Of a DNA stretch of 64,000 nucleotides, positions 28,148-36,295 are shown piece by piece (position 1 is the first letter of the stretch; each line of letters opens with the position of its first letter). The DNA comes from Brevundimonas vesicularis. GTDB lineage: Bacteria > Pseudomonadota > Alphaproteobacteria > Caulobacterales > Caulobacteraceae. The translations under genes were made by a program, and so were the position numbers. Under the pieces are notes generated by a model, which saw only the letters and a program-made list of their open reading frames with translations, was not told where the DNA came from and did not search any database. Location: assembly GCF_014204545.1 (NCBI RefSeq), contig NZ_JACHLJ010000004.1, positions 164,680 through 228,679 on the forward strand, read 5' to 3'.

Positions 28148-28171
28148 GCTCGCGACGCGGTCGCTCGCGGC
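28148..28171 (-). repeat. 24-bp REP-like repeat, copy 2
   Basis: An exact reverse complement of 18364-18387, located 10 nt after the stop of the DUF1134 gene. The next 24 bp form a separate perfect hairpin. Confidence 0.6.
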
Positions 28172-28194
28172 TAGGGCGCGTGACTGCGCCCTAG
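28171..28194. terminator. hairpin between convergent genes
   Basis: CTAGGGCGC and GCGCCCTAG make a perfect 9-bp stem with a GTGACT loop. It overlaps the stop codon of the minus-strand SDR gene and lies 33 nt after the DUF1134 gene, so it could end either transcript, although no long T-run follows. Confidence 0.55.
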
Positions 28195-29084
28195 CTCACC
28201 AATCGCAGCGGGGGCGGTGCGTTCATCAGCGTCGCCAGCCCTTCGCGCCAGCTGGGATAGGCGGGCCGCCAGCCGAGTTCGGCCTTGGCCAGGGCGTTCG
28301 AGACGCGCTTGGAATCCAGATAGAAGCGACGCATCGCCTCGCTGACGCTGTCGTCGGTCCAGTCGACCTGGGGCGGGCGGGGCAGGCCCATCCGCTCCGC
28401 CGCCCATTCCATCACCACATCGGCGGGCGACGGTTCGTCGTCAGTCAGATTGTAGGCGGCGCCCGGTCGCGGCTGCGCCATCGAGGCGAACAGGCCCGAG
28501 ACGATGTCGTCCACATGGATGCGGTTGAAGACCTGGCCGGGCTTCCTGACCAGTTTCGCCGTGCCTTCCTTCAGCCGCTCGACCACGCTGCGCCCCGGCC
28601 CGTAGACACCGGGCAGGCGGAAGATCTGGACCGTCAGCCCCATCCCCTGCGCCCCGTCCAGCCAATCGCGTTCGGCCCGGACACGGCGCGCGCCCTCCAG
28701 ATTGGCGGCGTTCAGCGGCCCGTCCTCGAACACCCATCCGCCGGCCCGGTCGCCATAGACGGAGGTGGAAGAGACATAGCCGATCCAGTCCGGCCAGGCG
28801 TCGCCCGCCAAAGGCCCCAGGGCCCGCAAACCGGGACAGCCCTGGGCGTCCGGCGCGGCGGTGATCAGGATCGCCGTCGCCGCCTTCAGCGCCGTCTCCA
28901 GGGCAGCCGTATCGCCCGGATCGATGGCCATGATCCCGTCGGCCGCCAGGGCGCGACGCCGCTCGGGGTCGCGCGAGGTCGCGGTCGCGCGTCCGCCGCG
29001 CCGTATGGCCTCCAGCGCCGCCGCCCGTCCCAGATAGCCGCCGCCGAAGACCAGCAGATCGAGGGGAGGGGAGGCGATAGGCAT
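28191..29084 (-). CDS. NAD(P)-dependent epimerase/dehydratase-like SDR protein
   Basis: A 297-residue extended or atypical SDR of the YeeZ-like kind. It has the Rossmann motif LLVFGGGYLGRAAALEA, SSTSVYGDRAGGW with the Tyr region, RLPGVYGPGRS, and the HVDDIVSGLF substrate-domain motif. The canonical YxxxK is not clear, so it may not be a classical epimerase. It begins 8 nt after the sqdB stop and is almost certainly co-transcribed with it. A role in sulfolipid or nucleotide-sugar metabolism is inference from that position. Confidence 0.8.
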   Translation of the reverse strand: MPIASPPLDLLVFGGGYLGRAAALEAIRRGGRATATSRDPERRRALAADGIMAIDPGDTAALETALKAATAILITAAPDAQGCPGLRALGPLAGDAWPDWIGYVSSTSVYGDRAGGWVFEDGPLNAANLEGARRVRAERDWLDGAQGMGLTVQIFRLPGVYGPGRSVVERLKEGTAKLVRKPGQVFNRIHVDDIVSGLFASMAQPRPGAAYNLTDDEPSPADVVMEWAAERMGLPRPPQVDWTDDSVSEAMRRFYLDSKRVSNALAKAELGWRPAYPSWREGLATLMNAPPPLRLVS

Positions 29085-29092
29085 TACGAAAC

Positions 29093-30325
29093 TCAGGCCG
29101 TCAGAACTTGTGAAGGCGCCGCGTCGGCTGCCGGCCGCGACTCATTTTCCAGCGCCTCCGCCCGGCGTTGGTTCCAGGCGGAGACGCACGGCACCCGACC
29201 CAGATCGGCGCGGTCGGCATAGCGGCGGGCGATGTCCGTGACCTCGTCCATTAGACCCTGCGCCAGGGTGATCGGCTTCAACCCTAGATCCCGGAACTGG
29301 TCGTTGGCGACGACCAGATCGTTCTCGTCGGCTTCCTGACGCGGATTGGCGACATTGTGGATTTCGGCGCCGGTCTTGTCGGCGATCATGGCCGCCAGAT
29401 CGCGCACGCGGCGGCTCTCGGTCATCTGGTTCAGGATCTTGACCCGCTCGCCGCGTTTGGGCGGGTTCTTTAGCGCCAGTTCGACGCAGCGCACCGTGTC
29501 CTGAATATGGATGAAGGCCCGCGTCTGGCCGCCCGACCCATGCACCGTCAGCGGATAGCCGACCGCCGCCTGCATCAGAAAGCGGTTCAGCACCGTGCCG
29601 TAATCGCCGTCATAGTCGAAGCGGTTGATCAGCCGTTCGTCCTGTTTGGTTTGCTCGGTCTGGGTTCCCCAGACGATGCCCTGGTGCAGGTCGGTGATGC
29701 GCAGGTTGTCGTTACGGGCATAGAACTGGAACAGCAGGGCGTCCTGCGTCTTGGTCATGTGATAGACGCTGCCCGGATTGGGCGGGAACAGGATTTCCTG
29801 CTCCGCAGGACCATGGTCGGTGTCCACCGTCACCTTCAGATAGCCCTCGGGAATGCGCAGGCCCGCCGTGCCGTAGCCATAGACCCCCATCGTCCCCAGG
29901 TGCGCCAGATGGACGTCCAGGCCGCTTTCGACGATGGCGGCCAGCAGATGGTTGGTTGCGTTGATGTTGTTGTCGACGGTGTACAGCTTGTGCCGCGCCG
30001 ACTTCATCGAATAGGGGGCGGCCCGCTGCTCGGCGAAATGCACAACGCTGTCGGGGGCGAAGTCGCGGATCAGGGCGACCAGACGGTCGAACTCCTTGCC
30101 CACCGTCATGTTGACGAAGCCGATGTCGCGGCCGGACACGTCTTTCCACGCCTTGATCCGCTCGCCCATGGTACGGATGGGCGTCAGGGACTGGACCTCC
30201 AGCTCGTTGTCGATGTTGCGACGGCTCAGGTTGTCGACGATGGTCACGTCCCACCCTTCGGCCGACAGATGCAGGGCCGTGGGCCAGCCGCAAAAACCGT
30301 CGCCGCCCAGAACCAGCACGCGCAT
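29093..30325 (-). CDS. sqdB: UDP-sulfoquinovose synthase
   Basis: Makes UDP-sulfoquinovose from UDP-glucose and sulfite, providing the head group of the sulfolipid SQDG. The 410-residue SDR shows the SQD1/SqdB pattern: RVLVLGGDGFCGWPTALHLS, TIVDNLSRRNID, HFAEQRAAPYSM, and catalytic residues corresponding to Thr145 (LGTMGVYGYG), Tyr188 and Lys192 (VYHMTKTQD). GIVWGTQTEQT and RFDYDGDYGTVLNRF are also diagnostic. The ATG at 30325 is preferred over 30349 because the Rossmann strand starts there. The sulfoquinovosyltransferase is not in the window. Confidence 0.93.
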   Translation of the reverse strand: MRVLVLGGDGFCGWPTALHLSAEGWDVTIVDNLSRRNIDNELEVQSLTPIRTMGERIKAWKDVSGRDIGFVNMTVGKEFDRLVALIRDFAPDSVVHFAEQRAAPYSMKSARHKLYTVDNNINATNHLLAAIVESGLDVHLAHLGTMGVYGYGTAGLRIPEGYLKVTVDTDHGPAEQEILFPPNPGSVYHMTKTQDALLFQFYARNDNLRITDLHQGIVWGTQTEQTKQDERLINRFDYDGDYGTVLNRFLMQAAVGYPLTVHGSGGQTRAFIHIQDTVRCVELALKNPPKRGERVKILNQMTESRRVRDLAAMIADKTGAEIHNVANPRQEADENDLVVANDQFRDLGLKPITLAQGLMDEVTDIARRYADRADLGRVPCVSAWNQRRAEALENESRPAADAAPSQVLTA

Positions 30326-30678
30326 GGGATAGCCTCGTCGTCGTCTCAAAGGTCATGCCTAGCCCAGCCGGCGGGCTTGGCAAAGCGCCGCTGTGCAGGG
30401 TTCGGTGCGACGCATTGACGAATATCGCTTGGAAAGGCCGCTCACTCGGGTTAAGTCTCTGCCGTCTCCCACTCAATCGCAGCTTTACGGGCGCATACCC
30501 GGCTGTTCGCGGCTTGAGCCGGCCATGACGGTCGGTCCCGAAAGGACCGGCGCACCATGCGGGCGACAAGGCATTCCGACAGTTCGACAATCGGGGATCG
30601 GCCCCGAGCGAGACGGAACCACGAAACGGACGGAACCGGCCTTCAGGCTCTGGTCCGCCCCTGCACACGGTAGCGCGA
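30326..30678. other. 353-nt intergenic region between sqdB and the DUF4167 gene
   Basis: A divergent promoter region for sqdB (minus) and the DUF4167 gene (plus). It contains a small hairpin GGTCC-CGAAA-GGACC near 30534. No convincing open frame, RNA gene or repeat was seen, and I cannot assign promoter boxes with confidence. Confidence 0.5.
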
Positions 30679-31713
30679 ATGAGAGATTTCAAGGGCATGA
30701 AGCGTCAGCGCGGACGCAATCGGAACAAGGCGGGCGCCAACAACGCCAATAACGCCAATCCGAATCGTTCGTGGGATTCGCAAGGCCCCGAGAACATCAA
30801 GGTCCGGGGCAATGCCCAGACGGTGTATGAGCGCTATCAGCAGCTGGCCCGCGATGCGGCCTCCAGCGGCGACCGGGTGCTGGCCGAAAACTATCAGCAG
30901 CACGCCGAACACTATTACCGCGTCCTGCGCGCGCTCCAGCCGCAGCGGTCCTTCTCGGACATCGCCGCGCGTGAACAGTCCAACCAGGGCTTCGACATCG
31001 ATTTCGAGGACGAATCCGGCGCCCAGGCCGCCGCCTTCGTCGCCGCCCAACAGGCCGCCGACCGTCAGGCCGCAGAGGCCGCCGAACGCGCCGAGCAGAA
31101 TCAGAACCGCGATCAGAACCGCGACCGCGACTACAATCGCGACCGGGACCGGGACCGTGACAACCGCGACCGCGATCGCGATCAGAACCGTGATCGTGAC
31201 CGTGACCAGAACCGCGACAGCCAGCAGCCGCGCGAACCCCGCGAACCCCGCGAGCCGCGCGAGGGCGACGAGGTCCGCGCCGAGGGCGAGGGCGGCGGTC
31301 GTCGCGAAAGCCGCCGCGAACGCTGGGAGCGTCGCCGCGAGGAACGCAATCGCCGCTTCGACAATCAGGACGGCGCCCAAGACGGCGCCGAGGGCGCCGC
31401 CCCCGCCTACGCCGAGGCCGACCGCGCCGAAGCCGTCAGCGAAACGCCCGTCGCCGAGACGCCCGTCGATACGCCTGTCGCTGAAGCCCCGAGCGTCGAG
31501 GCGCCGGCCGCCGATGAACGTCCCGCACGCCGACCGCGCCGCACCGCCGCCGCTGTCGCTGCGGACGAGGGCGACGCCCCGACCGCCTTGCCGGGCTTTC
31601 TGACCCGCGCGCCGGCGTCGTCGGCCCCGGCCGAGCAGGCCGAAGGCGAGGCGGCCCCGCGTCGCCGTGCGCCGCGCCGCAAGCCCGAAGCCGCCGCAGC
31701 CAGCGAAGACTGA
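30679..31713 (+). CDS. DUF4167 protein with Arg/Asp/Asn-rich low-complexity tail
   Basis: A 344-residue protein. The N-terminal ~105 residues are the DUF4167 domain (MKRQRGRNR, NANPNRSWDS, KVRGNAQTVYERYQQLARDA, HAEHYYRVLRALQP), common in Alphaproteobacteria and suggestive of RNA or nucleic-acid association. Residues ~145-200 are near-perfect repeats built from NRDRD units, then REP repeats, a basic patch (RRESRRERWERRREERNRR), and an acidic Ala/Pro/Glu-rich tail ending in basic RRRAPRRK. Such disorder fits RNA binding or condensate behaviour, which is inference. An internal ATG at 30697 is an alternative start. Confidence 0.85.
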   Translation: MRDFKGMKRQRGRNRNKAGANNANNANPNRSWDSQGPENIKVRGNAQTVYERYQQLARDAASSGDRVLAENYQQHAEHYYRVLRALQPQRSFSDIAAREQSNQGFDIDFEDESGAQAAAFVAAQQAADRQAAEAAERAEQNQNRDQNRDRDYNRDRDRDRDNRDRDRDQNRDRDRDQNRDSQQPREPREPREPREGDEVRAEGEGGGRRESRRERWERRREERNRRFDNQDGAQDGAEGAAPAYAEADRAEAVSETPVAETPVDTPVAEAPSVEAPAADERPARRPRRTAAAVAADEGDAPTALPGFLTRAPASSAPAEQAEGEAAPRRRAPRRKPEAAAASED

Positions 31714-31784
31714 CAGCAACCCAAACGGGTATGTTTACCTAAATGCAACTCTGACGCGTCAATATGGCGTGTCGGAGGGGCGTC

Positions 31785-33080
31785 ATGGATTTGGTCTTGC
31801 TTGTCTTGTCCCTGACGCTGGCGGGGACTTGCGCCGGGATCTGGCTCTGGCTTCAGGCGCACGGGGTCGCCGAGCGCCTGCGTCGTGAGAACGCCCGGCT
31901 CGAAGCCCGCATCGTCCAGCAGGCCCAAGGCCTGCGCCGCGCCCTGACGACGGCTGAAGGCGAGATCGATCGTCTGAGCGCCGAGCTGCGGACGCGGGAC
32001 GAGATCATGCAGGCGTTGGGGCGCGAACTGCGCAACCCCCTGACCACGATCATGGGCTTCGCCCAGTTGCTGCGCGCAAACGATCGGGCCGATCCCCTGA
32101 CCGCGCGCCAGGCCCAGTCCGTGCGTCAGATCGAGGCCGCGGCCGGCGTCCTGCTGGCCCTGATCGAGGAAACCGAAGCCTTTATGGACGCTGACGGCGG
32201 CAGTTCGCCTTCCCTGCACCGCGTCGATCTGCGTCTGGCGCTGCGCCAGGTCTGCGATGGGCTGGAAGCCCAGGCGCGAGAGGCGGGGGTGACGCTGGCC
32301 TGTCCGCCGCCCGCCCACGGCCTGGGCGTCATGGCCGATCCGGGCCAGATCCGCCGTATCCTGCGCCGATTGGTCGAGAACGCCCTGCGCCATTCGCCCG
32401 GCGGAGGCACGGTGCGCATGGAGATGTCGCGCGCCGAGGACCGGATCGTCATCGCCATCCATGACGCCGGCATGAGTCTGACCGGGGAGGGCGACGGCCG
32501 ACCGTTTCGCCCCTTGGATGGTCGCGACGCCAGAGGCGGCACCGCCCTCGGCGTCGCCTCGGTCCAGCGGTTGACCGAGCGGATGGGCGGCGCCCTGACC
32601 ATGGCGCGCGGCCCTGGCGCGGGCGCCATCTTTTCACTCAACCTGCCGGCAGCCCCTGCGCCGGGTCTGGCGTCATCGCGTCAGGCGGTGGTGCTCTATA
32701 TCGAGGACAATCCCGCCAACATCGCCCTGATGCGCCAGGCGGCGAGGGGGCTGGGCCTGACCCTGCACGCCGCGACGACGGGGCAGGAGGGGCTGGATCT
32801 GGCGCGCGCGCTCAGACCCGACGTCATCCTGCTGGACATCGGCCTGCCGGACATGGACGGCTATGAGGTCAAGGCGCGACTGGACGTCGACCCCCTGACG
32901 CGTCACGTGCCGGTCCTGGCGCTGACGGCGGCCGTCTCGGCGCCGGACCGGGCGCGCGGCCGCGCCGCCGGCTTCGACGCTTGGCTGGCCAAGCCGTTGG
33001 ATCTGGCGGCCCTGGCGGCGGCGCTGAATACGGCGCTGGGCGGCCCGGAGGTTGACGCCGATGGTCGCGAGAGGGCCTAA
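31785..33080 (+). CDS. membrane-anchored hybrid kinase-like protein lacking the phospho-acceptor His
   Basis: A 431-residue protein with one N-terminal membrane helix (residues 2-22), a coiled coil (~30-72), a HisKA-like dimerisation domain, an ATPase-like domain and a C-terminal receiver (YIEDNPANIALMRQ, ILLDIGLPDMDGYE). The H-box reads ALGRELRNPLTTIMGF, with Arg80 (codon CGC at 32022-32024) where His is expected. The N-box is present (LVENALRHS) but the G1 box is eroded (DAGMSLTGEG). It is therefore probably a pseudokinase or scaffold with a working receiver. GGAGGGG lies 5 nt before the ATG. Confidence 0.88.
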   Translation: MDLVLLVLSLTLAGTCAGIWLWLQAHGVAERLRRENARLEARIVQQAQGLRRALTTAEGEIDRLSAELRTRDEIMQALGRELRNPLTTIMGFAQLLRANDRADPLTARQAQSVRQIEAAAGVLLALIEETEAFMDADGGSSPSLHRVDLRLALRQVCDGLEAQAREAGVTLACPPPAHGLGVMADPGQIRRILRRLVENALRHSPGGGTVRMEMSRAEDRIVIAIHDAGMSLTGEGDGRPFRPLDGRDARGGTALGVASVQRLTERMGGALTMARGPGAGAIFSLNLPAAPAPGLASSRQAVVLYIEDNPANIALMRQAARGLGLTLHAATTGQEGLDLARALRPDVILLDIGLPDMDGYEVKARLDVDPLTRHVPVLALTAAVSAPDRARGRAAGFDAWLAKPLDLAALAAALNTALGGPEVDADGRERA

Positions 33081-33120
33081 GAGGCTTAAAGATCGCCTGG
33101 TCGCCCCAAGGGAAGCGTCG

Positions 33121-33798
33121 ATGTCCCCGTTCGTCCCGTTCCGCTCGCTGACGCGCCGTCTGGCGCCGCTGGCCGTTCTGTGCGCCGTCGCCGCCTGCGC
33201 TTCGACCCCGCCGCCGCCGGCGCCCCCGCCGCCGTCCGGCGCATCGGGCGCGCTGATGGACTGGCGCGGCGTCATCACCTCCGGCGACCGGGATCGCTAT
33301 CGCCGCGTCGACGCCGCCTGGACCCTGGCCCTGCAACAGGCCAAGCGTCAGCGCGGCTCCGGCGATCTGAACAGCCTGGGCGATCTGATCGATTCCAAGG
33401 CCGACCGGCCCGGCGTCGCGCCGCCGCCCGGCGACTATCGCTGCCGCACCGTCAAACTGGGCACCCAGGGGGGCGAGGACGGGCTGGGTTATGTCGTCTA
33501 CGGCTGGTTCGCCTGCCGCATCGAACAGACGCCGAAGGGCCTGAAGTTCTCAAAACTGACCGGCTCGCAGCGCCCCTCCGGTCTGCTCTTTCCCGAAGAC
33601 GACCGTCATATGGTGATGCTCGGCTCGCTCGCCTTGGCGCAGGAGCCCGCCGCCAACACCTATGGCCGCAACCCCGACCGCGATCTGGTCGCCATCCTGC
33701 AACGCATCGGCGAGGCGCGGTGGAGGCTGGTCCTGCCGTGGCCCAACACCGAGTCCAATCTGGACCTGATCGAGCTGGTCCCCGCGCCGCGCGGCTAA
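33121..33798 (+). CDS. DUF4893 lipoprotein, copy 1
   Basis: A 225-residue secreted protein of the DUF4893 family, function unknown. The signal region LAPLAVLCAVAACAST ends in a lipobox-like AAC near residue 26, followed by a Pro-rich linker. The domain has WRGVITSGDRDRYRRVDAAW, PGDYRCRTVKLG, YGWFACRIE, LTGSQRPSGLLFP and RWRLVLPWP. It aligns with the next gene over nearly its whole mature length. It starts 40 nt after the pseudokinase, on the same strand. Confidence 0.85.
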   Translation: MSPFVPFRSLTRRLAPLAVLCAVAACASTPPPPAPPPPSGASGALMDWRGVITSGDRDRYRRVDAAWTLALQQAKRQRGSGDLNSLGDLIDSKADRPGVAPPPGDYRCRTVKLGTQGGEDGLGYVVYGWFACRIEQTPKGLKFSKLTGSQRPSGLLFPEDDRHMVMLGSLALAQEPAANTYGRNPDRDLVAILQRIGEARWRLVLPWPNTESNLDLIELVPAPRG

Positions 33799-33858
33799 GG
33801 TTCGGCTGAACCTCGGGCGCCCTGTCACGTTCGGTCAGGGCAACCGATGGAGACGCCG

Positions 33859-34602
33859 ATGCGCCGCACACCTCTGGCCGTTCTGGCCCTGATGACCGCC
33901 ACGGCCCTGGCGGCCTGTGGCGACAACAGTCCCGCCGCCCCGACCGAGGCCTCGCCCGCCGTCACCACGCCCGCAGCAGACACGCCGGCCGAAACCGCGC
34001 CTGAAGCGGCGGCGACGCCGCAGGCCCAAGGCGCGCCCGCCAAAGGGATGCAGGGCGGGACCGACAACTGGCGTCAGGTCGCCAAGGCCGCCGACGCCAG
34101 CCTGCTTGGTCGGCTGGATCAGGCCTGGCGCATGGCCCGCTCCGAGGCCGAGGACGGCGGCTTCTCGCGTCAAGTCGAGGCGCTCGGGCCGCTCGCCGAT
34201 CCCAACGCCGCCCAGACGGGCCGCATCCAGCCGGGACCCGGAACCTATCGCTGCCGCACCATCAAGATGGGCCGCCGTGTCGAGGGCCAGGGACTGGCCT
34301 ATGTCGAATATCCCTGGTTCGCCTGTTCGGTCGAGCTGACGCCCGGCGGCGATCTGGTCCTGACCAAGACGACGGGATCGCAGCGCACGCGCGGCCTGAT
34401 CTATCCCGACACAGACCGCCGCGCCGTCTATGTCGGCGCCCAGGCTTGGGGCGCCGACGAAAAGACCTTCCCCGCCTATGGCGACAAGGCCGAACGTGAT
34501 CAACTCGGCGTCATCGAACGCATCGGCCAGAACCGCTGGCGCCTGGTCCTGCCGTGGCCCAAACAGGAAGCCAAGCTGGAGTTGCTGGAGATCACCGGCT
34601 GA
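33859..34602 (+). CDS. DUF4893 lipoprotein, copy 2
   Basis: A 247-residue paralogue of the preceding gene. It has signal peptide MRRTPLAVLALMTATALAAC with a lipobox, an Ala/Pro/Thr-rich linker (~residues 22-60), then the shared domain: NWRQVAKAADASLLGRLDQAW, PGTYRCRTIKMG, YPWFACSVELT, TTGSQRTRGLIYP, NRWRLVLPWPKQEAKLE. Two conserved cysteines per domain could pair. The ATG at 33859 is favoured by GGAGA 5 nt upstream and by the signal peptide; 33847 is an alternative. Tandem duplication is evident. Confidence 0.85.
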   Translation: MRRTPLAVLALMTATALAACGDNSPAAPTEASPAVTTPAADTPAETAPEAAATPQAQGAPAKGMQGGTDNWRQVAKAADASLLGRLDQAWRMARSEAEDGGFSRQVEALGPLADPNAAQTGRIQPGPGTYRCRTIKMGRRVEGQGLAYVEYPWFACSVELTPGGDLVLTKTTGSQRTRGLIYPDTDRRAVYVGAQAWGADEKTFPAYGDKAERDQLGVIERIGQNRWRLVLPWPKQEAKLELLEITG

Positions 34603-34608
34603 TCGGTT

Positions 34609-36249
34609 TCACACGCGCGTCAGTCTCAGGTCCTGATAGTCGTAGCTGAAGTCGATGTCGGGGCTGACCCCCTTCACCGTCGCCGTCGCCGGCTTGGCCG
34701 TCAGGATGGCGAAGGTGACGAAGGCGTCCTCCTCGCGCTTGTCCGGGAAACGGGTGCGGAAGGTCTCGCCGTCGTACGGCTCCAGCCAGCCTTGCAGGGC
34801 GGGCGTGTGGGTGAAGCTCAGCCACAGGCCGCTCTTGCGATTACGCCCACGTCCTTCGGTCTTGGGCGCAATGACGATGTCGCCGTACCACGGATCGCGC
34901 CAAGTCCCGGCGTAGGCGTCCAGCGGCATGGACGGGGGCGCACCCACCGCCTGCTTGGCGTCGATTTCGACGGCGGCGGCGAGGGATTTCGCATTGCCCT
35001 CGGCCTCCAGCTTCTTGGAGTCCGCGATCCAGTCGACGTCGACCTTGCCCATGCAGATGTCCGTGATGCCGGACCGCAGGGCGCGCAGCAGGAAGCTCTC
35101 CTCGGCGTTGGAGAAGACGCTGAAGCCGGTCTTGCGGCCAGGGATCAGCACCGTGGCGGAAATCCCGCCGGGCGAGCCGCCGCCGTGGCTGGCGATCCGC
35201 TCGCCGCGATAGTCCTGAACCTGAAGACCCATCGCATAGGTCGAGGCGATGGATCGGTTGGGCAGTTCCGCCGTCGGTCCGGCCGACGATCCCACGATGA
35301 TGTTGGGGCGATACATCTCGCGCGCTGCATCCTCGGAATACAGCCGCGTCCCATCGGGCAGCTTGCCGTCGTTCAGACGCACCGCCATCCATTTGGCCCA
35401 GTCGGTCGGGGTGGTGCAGATGCCCCCCGCCGCCGCCGCCGAATCCCAGTTCCACACCTCGACGATGGACTTGGCGATCGGCGTCATCGCGCCTTGATAG
35501 CGCAGCGGCGGCCCGACCCGGCCGTGGGGCAGGGCGGACTTGGACGCATCCGCCAGACGCGCCAGCGGCACGGTCTCGGTCATCCCGACCTTGTCCAGAA
35601 TGCGCGTCTGGATGAAGGCCTCCCAGCTCATCCCAGACACGGCCTCCAGCACCGCGCCCGCGACCACGAACATCAGGTTACAGTAGTGATAGCGCGCCCG
35701 GAACCCGTCCTCGATCGGCACGAAGGCGGCCTGGGCCAGCACCTCGGCGCGGGTGCGGTCCGAGTTGGGCCAGAACAGCAGGTCGCCGGCGCCCAGGCCG
35801 AACCCGGCCCGGTGGCTCAACGTATCGCGCACCGTGATGTGTTCGCCGATATAGGGATCGGACAGGGTGAAGCCGGGCAGATAGGTCCGAACCGGCGCGT
35901 CCCATTTCACCTTGCCCTCATCGACCAGGATGGCCAGGGCGGCGGCGGTGACGTTCTTGGTGTTGGAGGCGATGGCGAACAGGGTGTGCTCATCGGCCCG
36001 CGCCGGCTTGCCCTGAACCTTGACGCCATAACCGCGCGACAGAACGGTCGCCCCGGCCTTCACAACCGCGACGCCCAGCGCCGGCTGATCCGGCCAGGTC
36101 GCCATGCACTTGGCCACATAGGCGTCCACCGCCGCCGCCAGCGACGCATCATCGTTCGCCGGCGCGCTCTGGGCGAACACGGGCCCCGCCGCCAGCGCCG
36201 CCGCGCCTCCGGAAGCGAACAGGGTGCGGCGCGACAGACGAAGGGACAT
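34609..36249 (-). CDS. periplasmic serine hydrolase (class C beta-lactamase family)
   Basis: A 546-residue secreted serine hydrolase. A Tat-type signal (SRRTLFASGG, cleavage near VFAQ) precedes the beta-lactamase/transpeptidase-like domain with Ser95-x-x-Lys98 (IASNTK), Tyr189-C-Asn191 as the YxN motif, and an HGGGSPG stretch as the third motif. The C-terminal ~110 residues resemble the DUF3471 domain often found in such esterase/peptidase members. It is more likely an esterase or D-amino-acid peptidase than a resistance enzyme. It ends 6 nt from the convergent DUF4893 gene. Confidence 0.88.
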   Translation of the reverse strand: MSLRLSRRTLFASGGAAALAAGPVFAQSAPANDDASLAAAVDAYVAKCMATWPDQPALGVAVVKAGATVLSRGYGVKVQGKPARADEHTLFAIASNTKNVTAAALAILVDEGKVKWDAPVRTYLPGFTLSDPYIGEHITVRDTLSHRAGFGLGAGDLLFWPNSDRTRAEVLAQAAFVPIEDGFRARYHYCNLMFVVAGAVLEAVSGMSWEAFIQTRILDKVGMTETVPLARLADASKSALPHGRVGPPLRYQGAMTPIAKSIVEVWNWDSAAAAGGICTTPTDWAKWMAVRLNDGKLPDGTRLYSEDAAREMYRPNIIVGSSAGPTAELPNRSIASTYAMGLQVQDYRGERIASHGGGSPGGISATVLIPGRKTGFSVFSNAEESFLLRALRSGITDICMGKVDVDWIADSKKLEAEGNAKSLAAAVEIDAKQAVGAPPSMPLDAYAGTWRDPWYGDIVIAPKTEGRGRNRKSGLWLSFTHTPALQGWLEPYDGETFRTRFPDKREEDAFVTFAILTAKPATATVKGVSPDIDFSYDYQDLRLTRV

Positions 36250-36295
36250 GGCGAACTCCAGCGAAGACCGCCGGACGCTAGCGCCCCTTCGTCGT

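Noticed and set aside
31081..31260. Tandem repeats in the DUF4167 gene considered as a CRISPR-like array
   Set aside because: The repeats are in-frame codons of NRDRD units without spacers; they encode protein.
30643..31719. 358-codon minus-strand frame with many Val/Ala/Ile runs opposite the DUF4167 gene
   Set aside because: The hydrophobic runs are the complement of the NRDRD repeats, and the plus strand has the recognised domain.
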